DNA of 64,000 nucleotides from Niabella sp. (GTDB taxonomy: Bacteria > Bacteroidota > Bacteroidia > Chitinophagales > Chitinophagaceae): assembly GCA_017744715.1 (NCBI GenBank), contig JAGIAT010000007.1, forward strand, positions 140,487 to 204,486, in the 5' to 3' direction. The notes under the pieces were generated by a model. The model made no database searches. It was not told where the DNA came from and was given only the letters and a program-made list of their open reading frames with translations. This document shows positions 1-8,573 of this stretch, piece after piece. The first letter of the stretch is position 1, and every line of letters begins with the position of its first letter. The translations under genes and the position numbers were made by a program.

Positions 1-310
1 GGGACGAATGAAGCCATCTGCGGATCAGCGGCTGTTACTCCGTATTTAAAAACCGGACTGCAATGCTGTGATGTAGCATGCCGCAGATGCACAGATTGGA
101 CCGGGACGAATGAAGCCATCTGCGGATCAGCGGCTGTTACTCCGTATTTAAAAACCGGACTGCAATGCTGTGATGTAGCATGCCACAGCTGCGCAGATTG
201 GACCGGGACGAAGCCATCTGCGAATCAGCGGCTGTTATCCGGTATCTAAAAACCGGACTGCAATGCTGGTGATGTAGCATGCCGCAGATGCACAGATTGG
301 GCGGGGATGA
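1..310. repeat. Three tandem copies of a ~102-bp repeat
   Basis: Units begin at 1, 103 and 205; the third is slightly shorter and diverges near 303. Each unit carries CATCTGCGG near its start and a CGCAGAT-containing arm near its end, so it can fold on itself. A second, inner pair (ATGCT and AGCAT) flanks a 7-8 nt loop. Copy 2 has changed the distal arm to CCACAGCTGCGCAGAT, which still offers CGCAGAT in a shifted register. No convincing coding sequence is seen. The array may continue to the left of the window. Confidence 0.9.
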
Positions 311-317
311 ATACGAA

Positions 318-357
318 GAAACCATCAACCGGCCTGCGGGTCTGCTGATGGTTTCTT
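318..357. terminator. Hairpin terminator downstream of icd
   Basis: GAAACCATCA (318-327) and TGATGGTTTC (346-355) form a perfect 10-bp stem around an 18-nt loop. The T-rich tail is on the plus strand, but the hairpin also lies just beyond the 3' end of icd on the minus strand, so it may act in both directions. Confidence 0.6.
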
Positions 358-384
358 TTTGTATATTCCTGACTGTATTAAGCC

Positions 385-1836
385 TTATTGTCCTTGTGCC
401 AGGCTGTATGCTTTTTTTCCATCCCACTCGTTGAGCAGTTCCAGTGAACAGATCTTAAAGTCGCCGCTCAGGCTTACATAAAGACCAATTACATCCTGCT
501 GTGTCAGCGGGTGATTATCGATGCTTTCAAAACGCACATTGTACTGGTTTACCAGGTTGGTATACACTGAGCCCGTAGGCCATACCTGCGTACCGCGGTT
601 GCTTACGTTTACAATATTGAATTTTACTCCCGCATGGCGCTGACATTTTTGGGCAATCACTTCGGGGAGTTCCGAACTTTCGATAAACATATCAACACCC
701 ACGATTTTTTCCTGGCTGGTTTCCTTCGATTCCAGCATTACGTTTTTATCCAGGTGCAATACGGTACAGGAGCTGGCTACGTCCGCCAGTTCCGGCTTGG
801 CGTTCTGCTCCGGCTTTTTGCCCAGGTTGGCAATAACCGCATCGGCAAAAGCCGTGGTGTTTACCGAAGGGATGGATTTGTCGCCAAAATCACCGGTATG
901 TACGCCCTGTTCAAGGGTGTAAAGCAGTGCGTTTTCGATCTGGCCTGCCTTTTCCAGCAATCCCAGGTGGCGCAACATGGCGATGCCACTAAGCAGCAGC
1001 GCGGTGGGGTTGGCAATGTTTTTACCGGCAATGTCCGGAGCTGTTCCGTGTACGGCTTCAAAAATGCAGATATGATCGCCGATGTTGGCAGAAGGAGCAA
1101 ATCCCAGTCCGCCTACCAGTCCGGCACACAGGTCCGACACGATGTCTCCCTGCAGGTTGGTGAGTACCACCACATCAAAATTATTAGGCTGTACCACCAG
1201 CTTCATACAAAGGTCATCCACGATTACATCATCGGCCTTCAGTTCGGGGTACTCCTTTGCTACTTCATAAAAACATTCGAGAAAGAGGCCATCCGTGATC
1301 TTCATGATATTGGCCTTATGCCCACAGGTGATGCGGCGCGCATTCTTCTGCCGGGCCATTTCAAAAGCATAGCGGATCACCTGCATGCTCCCCGGCCGGG
1401 TAATGAAACGGCGGCTCAGGGCCACATCATGGGTCAGCATATGTTCAATACCGCCATAGGTATCTTCGATGTTTTCGCGTACAATGGTAATGTCAATCGG
1501 AATGCCGGCCTTGCTGAAAACCGTATCTACCCCATGCAGGGTTTGAAATACCCGTTTGTTGGCATAGGTATTCCAGGTTTTGCGGGCTGTTACATTAATA
1601 CTTTTAACACCTTTTCCTTTAGGTGTTTCCATCGGGCCTTTAAATAAAATACCCAGTGCTTCGATGGTTTTCTTCGCCTCGTCCGTCATCCCGTTGTTAA
1701 AGCCTTTGTCAAACACCCATTTTCCCATGTCTACATAATCATATTCCAGGGGTACGTCTGCGGCTTTAAAAATGGTGATCACGGCGTCCATGATTTCCGG
1801 ACCGATACCATCGCCTTTTGCTACTGCAATTTTCAT
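385..1836 (-). CDS. icd: NADP-type isocitrate dehydrogenase, long (Thermus-like) form
   Basis: Isocitrate dehydrogenase converts isocitrate to 2-oxoglutarate and CO2 in the TCA cycle. The 483-aa protein starts with the GDGIGPEI segment of the isocitrate/isopropylmalate dehydrogenase fold. It carries the ENIEDTYGG substrate region, the VLTNLQGDIVSDL metal-binding aspartate region, and FEAVHGTAPDIAGKN-IANPTALL, the cofactor-loop signature. The protein is longer than the E. coli enzyme: about 130 residues after the catalytic core form an extra C-terminal domain, as known for the Thermus-type enzymes. NADP rather than NAD use is inferred from that family. The gene stands alone, with a TACCTTTG promoter box at 1977-1984 and a hairpin after the stop. 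Confidence 0.93.
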   Translation of the reverse strand: MKIAVAKGDGIGPEIMDAVITIFKAADVPLEYDYVDMGKWVFDKGFNNGMTDEAKKTIEALGILFKGPMETPKGKGVKSINVTARKTWNTYANKRVFQTLHGVDTVFSKAGIPIDITIVRENIEDTYGGIEHMLTHDVALSRRFITRPGSMQVIRYAFEMARQKNARRITCGHKANIMKITDGLFLECFYEVAKEYPELKADDVIVDDLCMKLVVQPNNFDVVVLTNLQGDIVSDLCAGLVGGLGFAPSANIGDHICIFEAVHGTAPDIAGKNIANPTALLLSGIAMLRHLGLLEKAGQIENALLYTLEQGVHTGDFGDKSIPSVNTTAFADAVIANLGKKPEQNAKPELADVASSCTVLHLDKNVMLESKETSQEKIVGVDMFIESSELPEVIAQKCQRHAGVKFNIVNVSNRGTQVWPTGSVYTNLVNQYNVRFESIDNHPLTQQDVIGLYVSLSGDFKICSLELLNEWDGKKAYSLAQGQ

Positions 1837-1976
1837 GAAGAACGTTGATTTACTTTTAATGATTTGATGCTGGTTGAATAAAAGCCGTGTTAAATATTAT
1901 TGGATTTCAGACTATAATAATTTATTACCTAAAAAAATTAAATAGGTGAATCCATTTAACAAGCTCAATAATGCTG

Positions 1977-1984
1977 CAAAGGTA
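1977..1984 (-). promoter_or_regulatory. Bacteroidota -7 box (TACCTTTG) for icd
   Basis: Read on the minus strand the sequence is TACCTTTGCA, an exact TAnnTTTG box. It lies about 140 bp before the icd start. An ATTG triplet-type -33 element lies upstream but at shorter spacing than usual, so only the -7 box is convincing. Confidence 0.5.
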
Positions 1985-2052
1985 GGAGAATCTGCCTCCA
2001 CAATAAATGGGAAGACCGTTAAAAAATGCTATATTTACCAAAACTCCCGTAA

Positions 2053-2439
2053 ATGAGCAGTTTAATTTCGGCAGGTATTCATGTAACTGTAGAAGTATTC
2101 TTTCAACCGGAATACAGCAATGCATTGCAGTCTGAATTTATGTTTGCTTATCGCATTACCCTGGAGAACTACAACCCGTTTTCCGTAAAATTATTGCGGC
2201 GCAGCTGGTATATCTTCGACAGTAACGGCAGCTATCGCCAGGTAGAAGGAGAAGGTGTGGTAGGCGTGCAACCGGTACTGATGCCCGGAGAAACCTATCA
2301 GTATATGAGCGGGTGCAACCTGCGTTCGGAAATGGGCAAGATGAAGGGCAGTTATGAAATGGAAAATCAAAACAGCCAGCAGCTTTTTTCGGTGGAGATC
2401 CCCGAGTTTGAGATGATTGCTCCTTCAAAATTCAATTAA
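2053..2439 (+). CDS. apaG: ApaG-domain protein
   Basis: This 128-aa protein is a complete ApaG/FN3-like domain. It shows the family pattern: an N-terminal strand with V-x-V-x-P-E-Y, FAYRITLEN with the following NPFSVKLLRRSWYI segment, a VVGVQPVLMPGETYQYMSGC core and a closing EIPEFEM strand. ApaG is a small cytoplasmic beta-sandwich linked in enterobacteria to Co2+ resistance and diadenosine tetraphosphate metabolism; its biochemical role is not settled. It is divergent from icd and is closed by a terminator at 2441-2461, so it is probably monocistronic. A near-consensus TATATTTA box lies at 2030-2037. Confidence 0.92.
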   Translation: MSSLISAGIHVTVEVFFQPEYSNALQSEFMFAYRITLENYNPFSVKLLRRSWYIFDSNGSYRQVEGEGVVGVQPVLMPGETYQYMSGCNLRSEMGKMKGSYEMENQNSQQLFSVEIPEFEMIAPSKFN

Positions 2440-2440
2440 G

Positions 2441-2461
2441 AATCCCGCGGGGATTTTTTTT
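2441..2461 (+). terminator. Rho-independent terminator after apaG
   Basis: AATCCC and GGGATT form a 6-bp stem with a tiny loop, followed directly by a run of eight T residues. It begins two bases after the apaG stop codon. Confidence 0.75.
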
Positions 2462-2505
2462 GAAATAAACTACTAAAAATATTAGCATTTTAAAACTAAT
2501 TAATT

Positions 2506-2513
2506 TAGCTTTG
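2506..2513 (+). promoter_or_regulatory. TAGCTTTG -7 box before the 2H phosphoesterase
   Basis: This is an exact match to the TAnnTTTG -7 consensus. It overlaps the upstream in-frame TTG codon at 2511, which argues that translation starts at the downstream ATG at 2529. Confidence 0.5.
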
Positions 2514-2528
2514 TGTAAAACTGTTTTT

Positions 2529-3137
2529 ATGCAAGCGATAGAATCTGTAAAAGCGGTGGCCGTTGCTGAATACCTGTTATTGATTACACCTCACGAAGAC
2601 CTTTTCAACCGCATCCGGCTGGAAAAGCAGTCTTTTTTTGAAAAGTACAAAGCCCCGGAGGCGGTCCGGGGTAAACCGCATCTGACGCTGGTGCGGTTTA
2701 CACAATTTGAAGGAGCGGAGGAGCGCATCCGCCAGAAACTTCGTAACAAGGCGGCCGAATGGTTGCCTTTTTGTGTAGAGCTAACGGATTACGGAAGCTT
2801 CCCCGCGCATACCATTTATTTGAATGTGGCTACAAAAACCGGTATCCAAAACCTGGTGAAAAGTATCCGGACCGACAGTCAGGCGCTGATGAAGATGGAC
2901 AAGGATCACAAACCGCATTTTATCCTGGAGCCGCATATCACCATTGCGCGGCGCCTAAAACCCTGGCAGTACGAGGCCGGGTGGCTGGAGTACCGGGATA
3001 AACCGTTCAGCGGAAAATTTATGGCCAATGCTATGACACTTTTAAAAAGGGCCGATGAAAACACGCCTTATAAAACGGTAGAACGTTTTGTATTTGCCGG
3101 CCGGCCCCTGCTGCCGAAACAGGGGGTGATGTTTTGA
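2529..3137 (+). CDS. 2'-5' RNA ligase-type 2H phosphoesterase
   Basis: The 202-aa product (from ATG 2529) has two H-x-T motifs, PHLTLV around residue 51 and PHITIA around residue 136. These are the paired catalytic histidines of the 2H phosphoesterase superfamily, which includes LigT/ThpR and cyclic phosphodiesterases. Members act on 2',3'-cyclic phosphate or 2'-5' linked RNA ends; the actual substrate here cannot be read from sequence. An in-frame TTG at 2511 would add six residues but lies inside the likely promoter box. The gene follows the apaG terminator, so it has its own promoter. The downstream gap carries short tandem repeats and then a radical SAM gene. Confidence 0.85.
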   Translation: MQAIESVKAVAVAEYLLLITPHEDLFNRIRLEKQSFFEKYKAPEAVRGKPHLTLVRFTQFEGAEERIRQKLRNKAAEWLPFCVELTDYGSFPAHTIYLNVATKTGIQNLVKSIRTDSQALMKMDKDHKPHFILEPHITIARRLKPWQYEAGWLEYRDKPFSGKFMANAMTLLKRADENTPYKTVERFVFAGRPLLPKQGVMF

Positions 3138-3154
3138 ATTTGAGAATTTGAAGA

Positions 3155-3190
3155 TGTGTAAATGTGTAAATGTGGAAATGTGGAAATGGG
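3155..3190. repeat. Short tandem repeat, TGTGTAAA/TGTGGAAA units
   Basis: About four 8-bp units alternate TGTGTAAA and TGTGGAAA. A second word repeat built on GAACCT and GAAAC (about 3220-3255) sits just before the next start codon. No coding or RNA feature is seen. Confidence 0.7.
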
Positions 3191-3270
3191 ATTGTACATC
3201 GGGTATGGAACGGATTTAACGTGAAACCTTGAACCTGAAACGTTAGACCTCGAACAAAAAAAACGCTACT

Positions 3271-4380
3271 ATGGAAAAGAAATTACAACAGGATCACTTT
3301 AAAGTATCTGTTTCAAAAAAAGAAGAAGCGCAGCAATACCTGCAGGGACGGGGAGCGCAGATCAATACGCCCAACCGGTTTCTTAAAAATGAACGGGTAA
3401 AGGAGCATATCGAAGCCATTGACGATTGGGAAGAAGCAAATGTAGCCACCCAGTACCTGGAACAGGAGGCCAGGACCATTGTAAATAAAGTGGAGAGTCC
3501 GGATGTGGGAATGGGGTACAGCATGAATGCCTATGCGGGTTGTGAACATGGATGCATTTACTGCTATGCGCGTAATGTGCATGAATACTGGGGATACAGC
3601 GCAGGGCTGGATTTTGAACGCAAGATCATTGTAAAAAAAAATGCACCGCAGTTGCTGCGCAAACAGCTGATGCATCCCAAATGGGAACCCATCCCCATTA
3701 TGCTGAGCGGGAATACCGATTGCTATCAGCCGGCAGAAAAAAAATACCGGCTTACCCGCGGCCTGCTGGAAGTATGCAACGAATTTAACCAGCCGGTGGG
3801 GATCCTGACCAAAAATGCGGGTATCCTCAGGGATAAAGATGTATTGCAGGAGATGGCAAAGAAAAACATTGTGCGGGCGATGGTTTCCATTACATCCTTT
3901 AACGAAGACCTGCGCCGGGTGATGGAACCCCGCACTACAACGGCCTTGCAACGGTTAAAAGTGATTGAGGAACTAAGCAATGCCGGTGTAACGATGGGGA
4001 TTATGATGGGGCCCATGATCCCGGGGCTGAATGAGCACGAAATGCAGCGCATCATGAAGGCTGCGTCTGAAAGGGGCGCCACATTTACGGCCTACACCTT
4101 TATCCGGCTGAATGGCGCTATTAAATTCCTGTTTCACGACTGGCTGTATAAAAATTTCCCGGACCGGGCGGATAAGATCTGGCACCTGATTGAGCAAAGC
4201 CATAACGGAACGGTAAACGATTCCCGCTGGGGACTCCGGATGCGCGGTGAGGGAAGCATTGCGCAGATCGTAGCGCAACAATACGCCAAATACGGGAAGT
4301 TATATCATATGAATGAAGGTGAAACCGGTATGGACCAACAGGCCTTTCGCCGGCCGGGGCAGCAGGGGGTGCTGTTTTGA
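3271..4380 (+). CDS. PA0069-family radical SAM protein
   Basis: The 369-aa protein has the radical SAM cluster motif C-x3-C-x2-C at residues 91-98 (CEHGCIYCYA), preceded by SMNAYAGC, as in the PA0069/Rv2578c-type relatives of spore photoproduct lyase. It likely binds a [4Fe-4S] cluster and S-adenosylmethionine. Downstream segments such as LSGNTDCYQPAEKKYRLTR and MMGPMIPGLN are typical of this family, whose reaction is unknown. The C-terminus ends in a glycine/arginine-rich tail with GQQGVLF. It is preceded by a repeat-rich leader and followed by a long repeat array, so it is probably transcribed alone. Confidence 0.88.
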   Translation: MEKKLQQDHFKVSVSKKEEAQQYLQGRGAQINTPNRFLKNERVKEHIEAIDDWEEANVATQYLEQEARTIVNKVESPDVGMGYSMNAYAGCEHGCIYCYARNVHEYWGYSAGLDFERKIIVKKNAPQLLRKQLMHPKWEPIPIMLSGNTDCYQPAEKKYRLTRGLLEVCNEFNQPVGILTKNAGILRDKDVLQEMAKKNIVRAMVSITSFNEDLRRVMEPRTTTALQRLKVIEELSNAGVTMGIMMGPMIPGLNEHEMQRIMKAASERGATFTAYTFIRLNGAIKFLFHDWLYKNFPDRADKIWHLIEQSHNGTVNDSRWGLRMRGEGSIAQIVAQQYAKYGKLYHMNEGETGMDQQAFRRPGQQGVLF

Positions 4381-4762
4381 TGGGGCGGTTCTTAGTTTTC
4401 AGTTATCAGTTTGCAGTTATCAGTTTGCAGTTTTCAGTTATTCAGTTTTCAGCGATCAGTTTTTAGCATTCTGTTATCAGCCGTTTTCAGGGAACTGTTT
4501 TTCAGGGCCTGGTTGCTGCATTTTGATCAAATCTGCAGCATGAAGCGGATGGCTGATTGCTGACGGCTAACCACTGATCCCGGCTTTAATATGACTCCAA
4601 TATTAAGGGCCGGGCATAGTTTTCCACAAATTTTGAGGTAAGGTGGAAAATATTTTTTATTTCCGACCGGACAGATTTGATAATTTTCTGAAAATTTTCC
4701 AGTTGAAGATTTATGAGTGGAGGATCGCGGTGTGTTTCATAAACAGATAAAACCAGATTCAT
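4381..4762. repeat. Repeat-filled intergenic region (TTATCAGTTTGCAG words)
   Basis: From about 4393 to 4500 the sequence is an array of degenerate 12-14 bp words, TTATCAG, TTTGCAG and TTTTCAG, in direct orientation. Between 4500 and 4762 no gene, RNA or clear promoter is seen. The same word family recurs at 16070-16222. Confidence 0.8.
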
Positions 4763-5251
4763 ATGCATAATAAAACAAAACAATGGAGGAAACTGACCGG
4801 TGAAAGAATTACTACTTATATCGAAGACGAACTGCTTGACGTGATCCGGCGCGAGCGTCAGCTGGGCAGTCAGCTAAAAGTGTGCATTGGCACCGATAGC
4901 CAGGTAAAAGGCGCCGATACCGAATTTGCAACAGCCATTGTATTTATCCGGAAGGGACGTGGCGGTTTTATGTACCTCAATAACGAAACAACACGGGAAA
5001 AAATGAGCATCCGCCAGCGGATGATGGTAGAAGTAGCGCGCAGCATTGAAGTGGCCTACGCCCTCAGCGGCGTTTTTAATACCCACCAGGTGGATATGGA
5101 AGTGCATGTAGACATCAATACCGACCCGATGTACAAAAGCAATGATGCACTTCGGGAAGCCATCGGGTATATTACCGGGATGGGGTTTGCATTTAAGGCC
5201 AAACCCGAAGCGTTTGCCAGTTCCTGCTGTGCCAATAAGGTGGTACAGTAA
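4763..5251 (+). CDS. YkuK/DUF458-type RNase H-fold protein
   Basis: The 162-aa protein resembles the YkuK (DUF458) family of RNase H-like proteins. It has an early CIGTDSQVKG strand carrying the first acidic residue, a VEVHVDINTDP strand pair with further aspartates, and the closing FKAKPEAFASSCCANKV segment found across the family. These acidic residues match the metal-binding positions of the RNase H fold, but nuclease activity is not established and the role is unknown. The gene is flanked by repeats and convergent with the desaturase gene. Confidence 0.82.
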   Translation: MHNKTKQWRKLTGERITTYIEDELLDVIRRERQLGSQLKVCIGTDSQVKGADTEFATAIVFIRKGRGGFMYLNNETTREKMSIRQRMMVEVARSIEVAYALSGVFNTHQVDMEVHVDINTDPMYKSNDALREAIGYITGMGFAFKAKPEAFASSCCANKVVQ

Positions 5252-5375
5252 GCACTGCCGTTCCTGGTTTGAGGTTCAGCATCTCACGCTGGCTCCGCTG
5301 TGAAGCACCATGCGGGCGCGGCATTTTCATATTCTTTCGATCCGCTCCAGCCTCAAACTTTAAACCTGAAACATA

Positions 5376-6482
5376 TCATATACTCCCGCCTTCTATTAGA
5401 CGAACTTGTTTTCTATGTGAAATCTCGGTTACCGGAAACTTAATAATCCGCCGGGTGCGTTCCTTCATCAGCGCAATCGCCTGTTCGCGGGTTTCAAACA
5501 TGTTGTTAATGTTCACGAGGTTGTCCGCAAGCTTGTTGTATTGTTTGGTCATCAGGTAAATAAAAATATGCAGGTAATGGATGCCATCAAAGACAATGGC
5601 TTTCCGGCACGCGAATTCATCTTTCCGTTTCAGAAACTCACCCGGCATTTCAGTATAATGCAGTCCCGGGCGCAGGTGATGAATGATATGATACCCGTCA
5701 TTCCAGCAAACCTGGTTGTACGGCGTATTGATGCAATTGATGGAATTGGTATAAAGATCTTCCGGATCTGTATGGTCAATAAATGAATGCTGCGTCCAGT
5801 TGCCCAGCATCATTACAAAGCGGGCAAATAAAAGCGGAGCAAGAAACACCACCAGGGTGGCCTTCAGGTTCACAAAACACATGAGTATACAAAATATCAA
5901 ATACGTAATCTCGCCAAAGCTGAGGCGCCTTGCAAGCTTTCTGCGTTTGCGCTGGGTAAGATACCGAAACGTGTCTTTTACACCGGTAAATATAAAATTG
6001 AAAAAATAGGCAAAGAAACAGCGCAGGCTGTCCCGTTGATAGTACATGGTGCTGCTGTCATCATGTTCATTATTGTTTTCTACATGATGCATGCCCATAT
6101 GATGACTGAAATAGCCTTCGGGTGCATGGCCAAACAACGGGCAAAGGACCCAGGTAATATAATTGTGAACTGCCTGCTGGTATTTGGGTTTGAACATTTT
6201 CCGGTGACAAAGGCAATGGAACATCAGTCCAAACCGCCCCTTAAAGTAAAACTGGGCCATGTAAAAATAGGGCACTGCTACCGCCCACCAGATCCATCCC
6301 GTAAACAAAGGTGTAAAAAGCAGGATCGCCGGAGGAATTACGGTTAAATGAATGATCGTTAACAGCCGTATAAACGGAAGGTCCCTTTTATCATTCATCC
6401 GTTTCAGCCAGAAACGCTCGTAGGCATTAAAAGATTTGCGGGTCCGGTACACCGGATCCGTCAGTTCCGACAACGTTTTCAT
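5376..6482 (-). CDS. Membrane fatty acid desaturase
   Basis: The 368-aa integral membrane protein has the histidine boxes of the di-iron desaturase family: HCLCH at residues 89-93, HHMGMHH at 127-133, and HIIHH at 265-269, with an additional H in WTQHSF near 232. Hydrophobic pairs near residues 40-80 and 192-226 fit four membrane spans with boxes on the cytoplasmic side. It probably introduces a double bond into membrane acyl chains; regioselectivity cannot be judged. It is divergent from nadE with a 150-bp gap, and its 3' side faces ykuK. Confidence 0.87.
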   Translation of the reverse strand: MKTLSELTDPVYRTRKSFNAYERFWLKRMNDKRDLPFIRLLTIIHLTVIPPAILLFTPLFTGWIWWAVAVPYFYMAQFYFKGRFGLMFHCLCHRKMFKPKYQQAVHNYITWVLCPLFGHAPEGYFSHHMGMHHVENNNEHDDSSTMYYQRDSLRCFFAYFFNFIFTGVKDTFRYLTQRKRRKLARRLSFGEITYLIFCILMCFVNLKATLVVFLAPLLFARFVMMLGNWTQHSFIDHTDPEDLYTNSINCINTPYNQVCWNDGYHIIHHLRPGLHYTEMPGEFLKRKDEFACRKAIVFDGIHYLHIFIYLMTKQYNKLADNLVNINNMFETREQAIALMKERTRRIIKFPVTEISHRKQVRLIEGGSI

Positions 6483-6552
6483 AAAAGGGATTTTAATTTA
6501 ACTAATATCAGCAGGCCAATATAAGTAATCTTTTTGAGTGGGCCGGGGCAAA

Positions 6553-6582
6553 TTGTCTATAGAGAATGTTAAAGTATATTTG
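6553..6582 (+). promoter_or_regulatory. Bacteroidota promoter for nadE
   Basis: A TTG element at 6553-6555 is followed after 19 bp by TATATTTG at 6575-6582, fitting the -33/-7 pattern of Bacteroidota promoters. A second TAnnTTTG match (TACATTTG) lies at 6608-6615, closer to the start codon at 6636 but without a matching -33 element. Confidence 0.55.
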
Positions 6583-6635
6583 GCTTTATTCTTTGTTCTC
6601 ATAAGGTTACATTTGTAACTATTAAAGGATGTTTC

Positions 6636-8336
6636 ATGAGAATCGCTTTAGCGCAACAGAATTATCATATCGGCAATTTTGAAGTGAATACCGGGAAGAT
6701 CATTGCCGCCATCCGGCAGGCAAAGGAACAGCGGGCGGATCTTGTGGTGTTTACGGAACTTTGTGTTTGTGGCTATCCCCCGCAGGATTTTCTCGAATTT
6801 GATGATTTTATTACTGCCTGTGACACGGCTGTGGCGGCGATCGCTGCACATACGTCCGGCATCGGTGTGCTGATCGGGGCGCCCTGCCGTAATGAAAAAA
6901 CAGAGGGCAAGGACCTTTTTAACGCCGCTTTCCTGCTGGAGGACGGGGCGGTTAAGGGAGTGGTACACAAGACCCTGCTGCCTAATTATGATATTTTTGA
7001 TGAATACCGGTACTTTGAACCTGCCGGCCAATGGAAGGTATTGGAGTTTCGCGGTAAAAAACTGGCGGTTACCATTTGTGAAGACATCTGGAATATGGGG
7101 GAGAATCCGCTGTACGGTATAACACCAATGGATGAACTGATAAAGGAGGCACCGGATCTGATGATCAATCTTTCGGCCTCTCCTTATAACTATGCCCAGG
7201 ATGTGGTGCGCAACAGCATTGTAAAAGCGCATACATTGAAGTATGGATTGCCGATGATCTACTGCAATACCGTTGGTTCGCAAACCGAAGTGGTGTTTGA
7301 TGGCGGAAGCCTGGTGTATGACAACGCGGGAAACAGGATAAAAGAATGCCGGTATTTTGAGGAAGATTTTTACGTGGTGGAACTGGATACGCTTTTCACC
7401 AGCCCGATGCAGGGGGCCGCAGATACCCCCATATTTTTTTCAGCATCTGAAGTAGGATTGGGCAAGAACACGCTGGAGTACCTGTCGGACGAAAAAAATA
7501 TTGAAGAGATCTACCAGGCGTTGGTGCTGGGTATTAAGGATTATTTTACCAAAATGGGTTTTACAAAGGCCATTCTTGGTGCATCCGGGGGTATCGACAG
7601 CGCGCTGGTGCAGGCATTGGCGGTAGATGCGCTTGGCAGGGAAAATGTGTGGGCCATCCTCATGCCTTCGCAATATTCTACAGGACATTCCGTGTCGGAT
7701 GCCGAACAGCTGAGCCAAAACCTGGGCAATCCGTATAATATTATACCCATCAAGCCCATTTATGATGCTTTTCTCAGCGAATTGAGCCCTATTTTTAAAG
7801 ACCTGCCCTTCAATGTGGCGGAGGAAAATATCCAGAGCCGTAGTCGCGGAAACCTGCTGATGGCCCTGTCTAACAAATTCGGACCTATTTTATTGAATAC
7901 ATCCAATAAAAGTGAACTGGCAACCGGCTATGGCACCTTATACGGTGATATGGCGGGAGGGATTGGTGTGTTAGGCGATGTATATAAAACGCAGGTGTAC
8001 GCGCTGGCCCGGTACATCAACCGCAACGGGGAGGTGATCCCGGAACATATCATCACCAAGCCACCTTCTGCAGAACTGCGCCCCGGGCAAAAAGACAGTG
8101 ACAGTTTACCGGATTATGCAGACCTGGATACCATCCTGGTTGAATACATTGAAGGGCGGAAAGGCCCACGTGAAATAACCGCAATGGGGTACGATGCTGC
8201 ACTGGTTGACCGGATCCTGAAGATGGTGAACCGGAATGAATATAAAAGAAAACAATTTTGCCCCATCATCCGGGTGAGTTATAAAGCCTTTGGACCGGGC
8301 AGAAGGATGCCGGTAGTGGGGAAGTATCTTTCCTGA
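6636..8336 (+). CDS. nadE: Glutamine-dependent NAD+ synthetase
   Basis: This 566-aa enzyme amidates deamido-NAD+ to NAD+ using ammonia released from glutamine. Residues 1-270 form a nitrilase-type glutaminase domain with the catalytic triad visible: Glu41 in FTELC, Lys112 in HKTLLP and Cys148 in ICEDIW. The C-terminal part is the ATP-dependent synthetase with the SGGIDS P-loop at 317-322 and the later STSNKSEL-like and KPPSAELRPGQ-type substrate segments. Length fits the two-domain form. The start ATG follows an AAAGGA purine stretch. It appears monocistronic; the next gene is preceded by a repeat array. Confidence 0.95.
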   Translation: MRIALAQQNYHIGNFEVNTGKIIAAIRQAKEQRADLVVFTELCVCGYPPQDFLEFDDFITACDTAVAAIAAHTSGIGVLIGAPCRNEKTEGKDLFNAAFLLEDGAVKGVVHKTLLPNYDIFDEYRYFEPAGQWKVLEFRGKKLAVTICEDIWNMGENPLYGITPMDELIKEAPDLMINLSASPYNYAQDVVRNSIVKAHTLKYGLPMIYCNTVGSQTEVVFDGGSLVYDNAGNRIKECRYFEEDFYVVELDTLFTSPMQGAADTPIFFSASEVGLGKNTLEYLSDEKNIEEIYQALVLGIKDYFTKMGFTKAILGASGGIDSALVQALAVDALGRENVWAILMPSQYSTGHSVSDAEQLSQNLGNPYNIIPIKPIYDAFLSELSPIFKDLPFNVAEENIQSRSRGNLLMALSNKFGPILLNTSNKSELATGYGTLYGDMAGGIGVLGDVYKTQVYALARYINRNGEVIPEHIITKPPSAELRPGQKDSDSLPDYADLDTILVEYIEGRKGPREITAMGYDAALVDRILKMVNRNEYKRKQFCPIIRVSYKAFGPGRRMPVVGKYLS

Positions 8337-8435
8337 TAAAAGGGAACGCAAGAATACGCGCTGTTGGAATGAACGATAAGAATAGCGCATTCCGGCAGGT
8401 TATTTGCAGGAAGGGGAGAAGAGTGGGGAACAGGC

Positions 8436-8568
8436 AATAGTGAATAGTAAATAGTGAATGGTCAATGGTGAATAGTGAAATAGATAATGGATTGCCGGAT
8501 GACCGGATACGTCTCGAATCTCAAATCTGGAATCTGGGATCTCAAATCTGGAATCTCAAATCTCAAAA
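8436..8568. repeat. Two-module repeat leader before the MoxR gene
   Basis: Module one (8436-8482) is an array of GTGAATAGT words; module two (8512-8568) is an array of ATCTCAAATCTGGA words. The second module ends three bases before the MoxR start codon at 8574. The same two modules occur in the same order before the next gene (9583-9690). Confidence 0.8.
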
Positions 8569-8573
8569 TAATT

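Noticed and set aside
634..1647. Long plus-strand frame opposite icd
   Set aside because: It is antisense to the well-supported isocitrate dehydrogenase gene and its translation has no domain-like features; it mirrors the codon structure of icd.
4393..4500. CRISPR array interpretation of the short repeats
   Set aside because: Units are 10-14 bp, degenerate and directly adjacent with no spacers of constant length; no cas genes are present.
8487..8573. N-terminal extension of MoxR from ATG 8487
   Set aside because: The added 29 residues are the translation of repeat words; the conserved MoxR protein begins at ATG 8574.
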